From: a virus
IMG/VR virus record: IMGVR_UViG_3300028731_000014
Location: 1-43,759 of that record
DNA: 43,759 nucleotides
Direction: 5' to 3' (one strand)
The position numbers were made by a program, and so were the translations under genes. Under the pieces are notes generated by a model. The model ran no database searches. It saw only the letters and a list, made by a program, of their open reading frames with translations, and was not told where the DNA came from. Positions 30,645-35,532 of the stretch are shown here, piece after piece. The first letter of the stretch is position 1. Each line of letters begins with the position of its first letter.

Positions 30645-30815
30645 TTGACATATCTCAATAGCTACATAGCCCTGGCCAAAGACGCCCTCGCTGGCGTGCG
30701 CCGCTGCGTTAAGAACGGTGACCGTGAGGGCGCCATGCTCTGGGCGGACTTGTTTACCTGGAATATGCTCCAGGCGACCCACTCATCCAGGACATGCGCT
30801 GATGACGACGCCTAA
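30645..30815 (+). CDS. 56-aa early protein
   Basis: TTG start at 30645, chosen because a full AAAGGAGG lies six bases upstream; an ATG-type start further upstream would read through the promoter. The protein begins TYLNSYIALAKDALAGVRRC and is helical, with 'GDREGAMLWADLFTWNMLQA' and an acidic end. I do not recognise the family. As the first gene of the rightward transcript it is a candidate early host-takeover or regulatory peptide. It overlaps the GcrA-like gene by 14 bases. Confidence 0.6.
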   Translation: MTYLNSYIALAKDALAGVRRCVKNGDREGAMLWADLFTWNMLQATHSSRTCADDDA

Positions 30816-31215
30816 ACCGGAACGCGATGCCGCGTGGCATGCGAAGCTGGCCGCCTTGTGGCTGCAGACCGAGCCCCAATTACCAGCGTCGCAGATCGGC
30901 AAGCTGATGGGCATAACTAAAAACGCGGTCGTCGGCTGCGTCGCCAGATCCAACCTGCCCCGCCGCCCTAGCCCGATCGTGCGCAAAAACAAGCCGCACG
31001 CGCCCGAACTCAGTATCCGCAAGGCTACGCTGCGGGCCATCGTAGAGCCGGTAGCAGCGGCGAAGCCGGCGGTCGTGTTCAGGCGCCAAGTAGAGCCTTG
31101 CGCTTGGCCTGAGCGCATGGGACCACCGGCCCGGTACTGCTCAGCGGACAGCGCACCAGGCAAGCCCTACTGCGCGCACCATTGTTCTATCGCTTACCTG
31201 AAGCGGACTGGGTAA
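30802..31215 (+). CDS. gcrA: GcrA-like cell-cycle transcription regulator
   Basis: 137 aa from ATG at 30802; an upstream in-frame extension overlaps the previous gene and lacks family similarity. Residues about 8-45 ('KLAALWLQTEPQLPASQIGK' and 'LMGITKNAVVGCVARSNL') match the GcrA N-terminal helix-turn-helix ('lk.LWa.g.Sa.qIA..LG.vtRnAViGkv.RL.L'). The C-terminus 'CAWPERMGPPARYCSADSAP' with 'GKPYCAHHCSIAY' matches the GcrA ending (C.WP.G......FC......G..YC..H...AY). In Caulobacter, GcrA binds sigma70-RNA polymerase and activates promoters methylated at GANTC. A phage copy could redirect host transcription or act on phage promoters. Confidence 0.85.
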   Translation: MTTPKPERDAAWHAKLAALWLQTEPQLPASQIGKLMGITKNAVVGCVARSNLPRRPSPIVRKNKPHAPELSIRKATLRAIVEPVAAAKPAVVFRRQVEPCAWPERMGPPARYCSADSAPGKPYCAHHCSIAYLKRTG

Positions 31216-31243
31216 CCCGCACGATTTTATTTGCAAGTAGCGC

Positions 31244-31272
31244 TTGCATTACCGGAAATCCCCGTTTACAGT
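31244..31272 (+). promoter_or_regulatory. Candidate promoter for the methyltransferase segment
   Basis: TTGCAT (31244-31249), 17-base spacer, TACAGT (31267-31272), in the 93-bp gap after the GcrA-like gene. It is followed by a ribosome site (CCAGGAG) before the 10-codon reading frame at 31309. Both hexamers are one or two changes from consensus. Confidence 0.4.
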
Positions 31273-31308
31273 GCTTACACGGCCTAAATACTTGCCAGGA
31301 GAAAAGTG

Positions 31309-31341
31309 ATGACTGACAATTCGAAACCCGTATCCGCATGA
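31309..31341 (+). CDS. 10-aa leader-like reading frame
   Basis: Encodes MTDNSKPVSA. CCAGGAGAAAAG lies in ideal position upstream, and its stop overlaps the next start (ATGA, 31338-31341). Too short to identify; it may be a translational leader for the 24-aa membrane peptide. Confidence 0.3.
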   Translation: MTDNSKPVSA

Positions 31342-31412
31342 CAAACCCCCTGTTCTGGTTACTCGCGTGCTGCGGGCTTGTCGTGGCGGTGGTTTTGGTG
31401 GCGCAAAATTAG
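31338..31412 (+). CDS. 24-aa membrane peptide
   Basis: Begins MTNPLFWLLACCGLVVAVVL and is essentially one hydrophobic helix ending 'VAQN'. It is coupled by ATGA to the 10-aa frame, which has a strong ribosome site. Small single-helix phage peptides can act on host membrane proteins; no specific function can be claimed. Confidence 0.4.
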   Translation: MTNPLFWLLACCGLVVAVVLVAQN

Positions 31413-31446
31413 GCGCCTAGCATGGATGGATTGTGGTAAAATGAAG

Positions 31447-32211
31447 CATGCTTATCCGGTTCTCACCCACAGGAGTACGTAATGCGGTATTTCGGCGGTA
31501 AACAACGAACGGCGGCGAAACTGGCGGATTTCATGCGCCCATGCGTCGTGGAGCGCGGCGCGTATGTAGAACCATTCGTAGGTGGTGCCGCGATGATGGC
31601 CGCACAACCCGCTCCTAACCGCATAGGCGGCGATGCAAACGAGGCTCTAATAAACATGTGGGTCGCGCTCGCACACGGGTGGGTGCCGCCGCAGTGCGTC
31701 ACCGAAGAGGAATACGCGGACGCAAATCGTAGGCGCGACCCATCAGACCCTCTCACGGCGTTCATCGGGTTCGGGACCTCGTTCGCCGGTAAATGGTTTG
31801 GCGGATACGCACGCGGCGGCGAGGGTCGCAACTACGCCGCTAACGCCGCATCATCGTTGAGGAAAAAGGCGCGCGGCTTGGCGGGCGTCCGCTGGCATTT
31901 CGGAGACTACCGGACGTGCCCCCTTGTCCCGCGCGCAGTGATCTACTGCGACCCACCATATGTCGGCACGACGCAATATGGCGCCGTGGGGGCTTTCAGT
32001 TGGGGCGATTTTTGGGGCTGGTGTTTGACCAAGCACGCTGAGGGGTTCGCGGTGTTCGTGTCTGAGTACACCGCCCCGCCGTCCTTCCGCGTGGCCTTTG
32101 AAGTCTCTACAAAAACAGACATTCGCACGAACGCGGCCGGTAAAGAGCCCCGCACTGAGCGGCTCTTTGTGCCGGCGGACGCCGACTATGGGCGCTAACC
32201 GGATAAGCATG
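31447..32211. repeat. 15-bp perfect inverted repeat bracketing the methyltransferase gene
   Basis: CATGCTTATCCGGTT at 31447-31461 and its exact reverse complement AACCGGATAAGCATG at 32197-32211. The left arm ends 20 bases before the gene start (31482); the right arm begins two bases before the gene end (32198). No transposase is present. This could mark the borders of a gene cassette or be a pair of binding sites. Confidence 0.75.
31482..32198 (+). CDS. DNA adenine N6-methyltransferase (D12/Dam class)
   Basis: 238 aa, ATG with CAGGAG upstream. 'MRYFGGKQRTAAKLADFM' places the FxGGK S-adenosylmethionine motif at residues 4-7. 'VEPFVGGAAMMA' is the second class motif, and 'VIYCDPPYVGTTQYG' gives the catalytic DPPY at residues 157-160. 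The enzyme would methylate adenine in a short site; the site cannot be read from the sequence (GATC is common in the class). It is shorter than typical Dam enzymes and lacks an obvious long recognition insert. Its class differs from CcrM, the GANTC methylase paired with GcrA in hosts. Likely protects phage DNA or alters regulation. Confidence 0.82.
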   Translation: MRYFGGKQRTAAKLADFMRPCVVERGAYVEPFVGGAAMMAAQPAPNRIGGDANEALINMWVALAHGWVPPQCVTEEEYADANRRRDPSDPLTAFIGFGTSFAGKWFGGYARGGEGRNYAANAASSLRKKARGLAGVRWHFGDYRTCPLVPRAVIYCDPPYVGTTQYGAVGAFSWGDFWGWCLTKHAEGFAVFVSEYTAPPSFRVAFEVSTKTDIRTNAAGKEPRTERLFVPADADYGR

Positions 32212-32213
32212 AA

Positions 32214-32477
32214 ATGAAGATACCTGAAACAGGCGATATCTGGTTGCACATCGGCGGCAAGGAGTATGCCGTCGACCGGCTAACCATAAACGCGACCACG
32301 GGCGAGCATGACGTGGTGTACTACTCGGTGGATACGTTCCAGTACTACACGCGCAGCCTGGCCAACTTCATGGGCTTTGGTGCGATGCACCATCCCAATT
32401 TCACACTGGTCGAGGGCAAGCGCATGATCGCACGCCGCGCGCCGGTTGTCCTGGGGGACGAGACAGATGTGGTATAG
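32214..32477 (+). CDS. Small hypothetical protein, DUF1653-like layout
   Basis: 87 aa, beginning MKIPETGDIWLHIGGKEYAV. The layout 'GDIWLHIGGKEYAVDRLT' then 'HDVVYYSVDTFQYYTRSLAN' and 'FMGFGAM' loosely follows small beta-barrel phage proteins of the DUF1653 type (G..y.H..g..Y.v......VvY......w.R....F). Similarity is weak. The ATG lies inside the right border of the inverted repeat and lacks a clear Shine-Dalgarno. Confidence 0.5.
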   Translation: MKIPETGDIWLHIGGKEYAVDRLTINATTGEHDVVYYSVDTFQYYTRSLANFMGFGAMHHPNFTLVEGKRMIARRAPVVLGDETDVV

Positions 32478-32715
32478 CCTTGTCGTTTGGGTGTTCAGCC
32501 ATGTCGTTTTTGGCTTCCTGGCCCTCGTCTTGTTCGCGATATGCCTTGCCGCCCTCGCCTACGCGCTTGGGGCTGCTATGGCGGCCATGCGCAAGGGTAA
32601 GTATAACACGAGCAAGGCCGTGACCGCATTGGACGTGGCCGGCGTCTTTGTCACCGCTATTGCTTTGGTGGTAATGCCCGTAATCGTGCTCTACTGCACC
32701 GGGCGGTTAGGGTGA
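32467..32715 (+). CDS. Small multi-pass membrane protein
   Basis: 82 aa from ATG at 32467, overlapping the previous stop by 11 bases; GGGGGACGAG lies upstream. It has two or three hydrophobic segments: 'FSHVVFGFLALVLFAICLAA', a short 'AALAYALGAAMAAM', and 'VAGVFVTAIALVVMPVIVLY'. Basic residues 'RKGKYNTSK' between them suggest a cytoplasmic loop. Unknown function; early membrane proteins may protect against superinfection or alter the host membrane. Confidence 0.55.
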   Translation: MWYSLVVWVFSHVVFGFLALVLFAICLAALAYALGAAMAAMRKGKYNTSKAVTALDVAGVFVTAIALVVMPVIVLYCTGRLG

Positions 32716-32921
32716 TGTGGTGGGGCGCGCTAGCCATGACCATGATGCTGGCTAATATGGTGCTCATGGGTTGCGTACTCACAGCCTTAGCTAACTCGCC
32801 AGCGGCGCCAGCAGCCAAGCGCGTATCCGTTTCCGTGCTGCAGCTCCCAATCGATAGCGTTTGCACAACGCCAAGCAACCAGTGGTACCGTGACGCTACC
32901 GGTGGGTGGAGAAAGAAATGA
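32715..32921 (+). CDS. Small membrane-anchored or exported protein
   Basis: 68 aa from ATG at 32715 (TGATG overlap with the previous stop; GTG at 32712 also possible). The N-terminus 'MWWGALAMTMMLANMVLMGC' is a hydrophobic segment ending in 'LMGC', which could be a lipobox-like sequence. The remainder 'VLQLPIDSVCTTPSNQWYRD' is polar with a basic end. Possibly a small lipoprotein; not recognised. Confidence 0.5.
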   Translation: MWWGALAMTMMLANMVLMGCVLTALANSPAAPAAKRVSVSVLQLPIDSVCTTPSNQWYRDATGGWRKK

Positions 32922-32956
32922 ACGACGATTACGATGCGCGAGGCTATGGAGGCTGA
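32918..32956 (+). CDS. 12-aa reading frame (tentative)
   Basis: Encodes [12 protein letters not shown]; the start overlaps the previous stop (ATGA). The coupling is the only support. It may be a real micropeptide or a ribosome-transit frame. Confidence 0.2.
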   Translation: MNDDYDARGYGG

Positions 32957-33002
32957 ACCGCACCACCGGAACGATTTTTACGAAATTAACGAGGGGGAAT
33001 AA
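32934..33002 (+). CDS. 22-aa reading frame (tentative)
   Basis: Begins [20 protein letters not shown] and ends two bases before the start of the pentapeptide-repeat gene. The Shine-Dalgarno of that gene (GAGGGGG) lies within its last codons. It may couple translation to the next gene; evidence is limited to position. Confidence 0.25.
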   Translation: MREAMEAEPHHRNDFYEINEGE

Positions 33003-33004
33003 GC

Positions 33005-33817
33005 ATGACCGACGTATCTTTCAAAATCCAAAATCGATGGAACAGCGCAACTCAGTACGAATGCGTTCTCCCGCCCGAGATCGCCGCCAAGCCTCATCGC
33101 GATCAGCTCGGGTATGCCATCAAGAAGGCTTGTAACGAGAACGCGGACCTGAGCGCTGCGGACCTGCGCGGTGCGGACCTGCGCGGTGCGGACCTGCGCG
33201 GTGCGGACCTGCGCGGTGCGGACCTGCGCGGTGCGGACCTGCGCGGTGCGAACCTGCGCGGTGCGAACCTGAGCGGTGCGAACCTGCGCGGTGCGGACCT
33301 GGGCGATGCGTACCTGGACGGTGCGAACCTGAGCAGTGCGAACCTGGGCGGTGCGTACCTGGACGGTGCGTACCTGGACGGTGCGTACCTGGACGGTGCG
33401 GACCTGCGCGCTGCGAACCTGCGCGGTGCGGACCTGGGCGGTGCGAACCTGAGCAGTGCGAACCTGGGCTATTTCAAACAAGACCTTATTGCCGAAGTCT
33501 TGCGATTGCCGGATGAGCTGGAGGCGCTCCGCCTTGCTCTAGTAGAGGGCCGCGTTGATGGCTCGACGTACTCTGGTGAATGCTCGTGCCTCGCCGGCAC
33601 CTTGGCTAAGGCGCGTGGGATTGAAGAGTACGATGGGACAACCATCGAAGTCGGTGCCGTGGCATTCCACGCCTCCCCCTACTCACCGCGTGAGCAATGG
33701 TTCTCGATGATCAGGCCGGATGACAAGGCAGAAGATAACCAAGCTGTCTCTCTGGCCATCGAGTGGGTCGATGAGGCAATCGCGATCCGCGACAACATCC
33801 GGAAGCATGTACTGTGA
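33005..33817 (+). CDS. Pentapeptide-repeat protein
   Basis: 270 aa, ATG with GAGGGGG upstream. After about 45 residues come 22 consecutive A(D/N/Y)LxG-type pentapeptides (about residues 46-156), which form a right-handed quadrilateral beta-helix. Six adjacent 15-bp units coding ADLRG are identical or nearly so, pointing to recent expansion. The C-terminal about 110 residues ('[20 protein letters not shown]', '[20 protein letters not shown]', '[12 protein letters not shown]') form a separate alpha/beta domain. Some pentapeptide proteins mimic DNA and block gyrase (MfpA, Qnr). Whether this one does is unknown; the C-terminal domain is not found in those. Confidence 0.82.
   Translation: MTDVSFKIQNRWNSATQYECVLPPEIAAKPHRDQLGYAIKKACNENADLSAADLRGADLRGADLRGADLRGADLRGADLRGANLRGANLSGANLRGADLGDAYLDGANLSSANLGGAYLDGAYLDGAYLDGADLRAANLRGADLGGANLSSANLGYFKQDLIAEVLRLPDELEALRLALVEGRVDGSTYSGECSCLAGTLAKARGIEEYDGTTIEVGAVAFHASPYSPREQWFSMIRPDDKAEDNQAVSLAIEWVDEAIAIRDNIRKHVL
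33142..33470. repeat. 15-bp coding repeats of the pentapeptide array
   Basis: About 22 tandem 15-bp units related to GCGGACCTGCGCGGT. The leftmost six after the first unit are identical, and later units diverge at the second and fourth codons. This explains long artefactual open frames on the other strand. Confidence 0.85.
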
Positions 33818-33826
33818 GGAAATAAA

Positions 33827-34027
33827 ATGAGCCAAGATCAGATTGAAATCCCAATGCCCGTCGATTTGGTTTTTGCCACACCTACCGAAAAAGCTCTTGT
33901 CGAGTGCTTAACTGCCATCGCCACCATGAAGCCTGGTCAGATGATGTGTATCTATGGTGCGGCGTTTCAATGCACCGCGAATGCCAGATTCCCAACCGGA
34001 CCTGTGACACACGAGGCAAGTAAATGA
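33827..34027 (+). CDS. Small hypothetical early protein
   Basis: 66 aa, ATG after GAGGAAATAAA. It begins MSQDQIEIPMPVDLVFATPT and has an amphipathic helix 'TEKALVECLTAIATMKPGQM'. Not recognised. Its stop overlaps a short ATGA start followed by the 52-aa gene. Confidence 0.5.
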   Translation: MSQDQIEIPMPVDLVFATPTEKALVECLTAIATMKPGQMMCIYGAAFQCTANARFPTGPVTHEASK

Positions 34028-34034
34028 GCATAAA

Positions 34035-34193
34035 ATGAAACAGCACCTGACCCCCGCCGAGTGCGACGCGCTGTGGGAAAAGGCCAAGGGAATTAACAAG
34101 ACCTCCTGGCATTATACGTACGCCCAGCTCGTAGCCGATCACATTATCGCGAAGACGAAGAAGCAGCTTGCCAACAAGCAACGCTTGTCTTAA
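34035..34193 (+). CDS. 52-aa basic hypothetical protein
   Basis: Begins MKQHLTPAECDALWEKAKGI and ends 'IIAKTKKQLANKQRLS'. Helical and Lys-rich. A four-codon frame (MSIK, 34024-34038) directly precedes it and overlaps the previous stop, so translation may be coupled. The length and charge pattern look real, but the family is unknown. Confidence 0.42.
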   Translation: MKQHLTPAECDALWEKAKGINKTSWHYTYAQLVADHIIAKTKKQLANKQRLS

Positions 34194-34262
34194 GCATTCT
34201 TTTGGGGATACGCCGCGACCCCGGAAGTTACGGACCAATGCGGCTTTTCACGGAGACAACAC

Positions 34263-34607
34263 ATGCGTAAACTTTTCATTATCGCCTTGACGCTCGCTCT
34301 TCCGGCTGCGGCCATGGCGCATTCCTCGACTCAGGGTTCTCTTGGTGCTGGCGGCGCTGTTTCGGTATCGGGCGGTAGCTCGGTATCCTCCAGCTCCTTC
34401 GGCGGCAACACCCAGGGCTTCACCACCGGCAGCGCGACATCCGGTGTGAAGAACGGCGTTAACTCGACCCAGACCTACGCGACCAACGCCGCGACCTCCG
34501 GCGCCAAGTCCAAAGGCAACGCGGGTACGACAGCCGGCAGCACATCCCTGGGCGAGAGCCTCGGCGGCTTCGTCGGTGGCGGCGTGTCTGGCTTCGGCGG
34601 GTTCTAA
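34263..34607 (+). CDS. Secreted Ser/Gly-rich protein
   Basis: 114 aa, ATG after ACGGAGACAACAC. A clean Sec signal peptide MRKLFIIALTLALPAAAMA is cleaved before 'HSSTQ'. The mature part is Ser/Gly/Thr-rich with repeats such as 'GGSSVSSSSFGG' and 'GGFVGGGVSGFGGF', probably disordered or fibrous. It is followed by a strong hairpin (34617-34639) and a second secreted gene that uses the same GGAGACAACA leader. Periplasmic or surface location is predicted; function unknown. Confidence 0.68.
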   Translation: MRKLFIIALTLALPAAAMAHSSTQGSLGAGGAVSVSGGSSVSSSSFGGNTQGFTTGSATSGVKNGVNSTQTYATNAATSGAKSKGNAGTTAGSTSLGESLGGFVGGGVSGFGGF

Positions 34608-34616
34608 AACAGAAAA

Positions 34617-34639
34617 CCCCCGGGCTGACAACCCGGGGG
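34617..34639 (-). terminator. Strong hairpin with T-rich tract on the minus strand
   Basis: 8-bp GC stem CCCCCGGG/CCCGGGGG (34617-34624 and 34632-34639). On the minus strand it is followed by TTTTCTGTTTT, a good intrinsic terminator; on the plus strand no T-run follows. It would stop antisense transcription entering the early region, while on the sense strand it may only pause RNA polymerase or stabilise mRNA between the two secreted-protein genes. Confidence 0.55.
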
Positions 34640-34662
34640 CCATTCACAAGGAGACAACAGCT

Positions 34663-35250
34663 ATGAAGCGCCTTACTTCTTCACTCGCGGTACTGACTTT
34701 AACATTCCTTCCACTTTGCGCGCAAGCGCAAAACGCATTATCAGGGTCCAGCTCGGGATCGAGCAGCTCCAGCCGCTCCGGTAATTCCGGCGCCACGGTA
34801 AACTACTCCACGAGCGAGACTTACAGCACCCCGGCCAACCAGACCCTGGCCGAGACGTCTAATGATACGCTGCGCAACAACACCCAGGCCCCGGACATCG
34901 TCACTTCAGGCGCGAATGTGTGCGCTTTGCCGATGGGCGCCAGCACATCTATTCTGGGCTTCGGCTTCGGCCTTTCCGCCAACCCCACGGACAAGGGCTG
35001 CGAGCGCAGAAACAACGCCGCCGCGCTGTTCGCCCTTGGATACCGCCCGGCCGCTACAGAGCTTATGTGCCAGGACAAGGATGTATCGGCGGCCATGACC
35101 GCCGCAGGCACCCCGTGCAATGCAGTGACGGTGCCGACGCCGATTGCTGTGGCGGCGCCCGCACGGCCGTATCAAAACCCTCTTTGCGCGGGGCTCAACC
35201 CGAACAGCGCGGAAGACCAGCCGTATTGGGTTAACTATCACTGCTATTGA
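34663..35250 (+). CDS. Secreted phage protein with conserved Cys-containing domain
   Basis: 195 aa from ATG at 34663 after AAGGAGACAACA. The signal peptide runs to 'TFLPLCAQA' before 'QNALSG'. A Ser-rich linker follows (SSSGSSSSSRSGNSG), then a domain with 'DIVTSGANVCALPMGASTSI', 'LGFGFGLSANPTDKGCERRN' and 'NAAALFALGYRPAATELMCQ' ending 'CNAV'. I recall this Gly-Phe-Gly plus 'DkgC..R' domain from exported proteins of alphaproteobacterial phages; no function is established to my knowledge. Paired Cys suggest periplasmic disulphides. Confidence 0.68.
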   Translation: MKRLTSSLAVLTLTFLPLCAQAQNALSGSSSGSSSSSRSGNSGATVNYSTSETYSTPANQTLAETSNDTLRNNTQAPDIVTSGANVCALPMGASTSILGFGFGLSANPTDKGCERRNNAAALFALGYRPAATELMCQDKDVSAAMTAAGTPCNAVTVPTPIAVAAPARPYQNPLCAGLNPNSAEDQPYWVNYHCY

Positions 35251-35255
35251 TAACT

Positions 35256-35284
35256 GGCCGGGGCTTGTCCCGGCCTATATTTTT
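35256..35284 (+). terminator. Rho-independent terminator
   Basis: Stem GGCCGGG/CCCGGCC (35256-35262 and 35269-35275), 6-base loop, followed by TATATTTTT. It ends the transcript of the secreted-protein genes before the Cro/YdaS-like gene. Confidence 0.8.
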
Positions 35285-35295
35285 GAGGACGACAC

Positions 35296-35517
35296 ATGGC
35301 CAAAATAAAAACCAGCGGCATCGAGCAAGTCGTCTATATCGCTGGGGGCGCCAAGCCGTTGGCCGAGTATTTAGGAATATCCACCCAAGCCGTTTACCTA
35401 TGGCTTAGCAAGGGCCACGTTTCTGCAGCAAGAGCCTTAGAGCTTGAAGGTCTATATGGCGTTTCTCGCCTGGAACTGGTACGCCCCGAACTCGCCGCCA
35501 TCCTGAAACGCCGCTAG
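35296..35517 (+). CDS. Cro/YdaS-like HTH regulator
   Basis: 73 aa, ATG after TGAGGACGACAC. 'AGGAKPLAEYLGISTQAVYL' and 'WLSKGHVSAARALELEGLYG' give a helix-turn-helix of the YdaS/Cro type ('gg...lA..lGis..av..W...g.vP..ra..iE...g.s...LrP'), including the C-terminal 'RLELVRPELAAI'. It would bind operator DNA as a dimer. It is the only clear Cro-type repressor here and therefore the first candidate to bind the repeat array at 30355-30574. A terminator lies just upstream and the helicase gene 15 bases downstream. Confidence 0.75.
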   Translation: MAKIKTSGIEQVVYIAGGAKPLAEYLGISTQAVYLWLSKGHVSAARALELEGLYGVSRLELVRPELAAILKRR

Positions 35518-35532
35518 AGCTCAAGAGGGCCT

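Noticed and set aside
30334-30658. Two minus-strand open frames (30334-30609 and 30431-30658) across the divergent region
   Set aside because: They consist of translated copies of the TGTRTCGC repeats, have no ribosome site of note and are AT-biased; the region is better read as non-coding control DNA.
32978-33481. Minus-strand 167-aa frame made of AQVRT repeats
   Set aside because: It is the antisense of the pentapeptide-repeat array; the sense strand has a ribosome site, a family match and a unique C-terminal domain.
34617-34639. Plus-strand terminator between the secreted-protein genes
   Set aside because: No T-run follows on the plus strand; the T-rich tract is on the minus-strand side.
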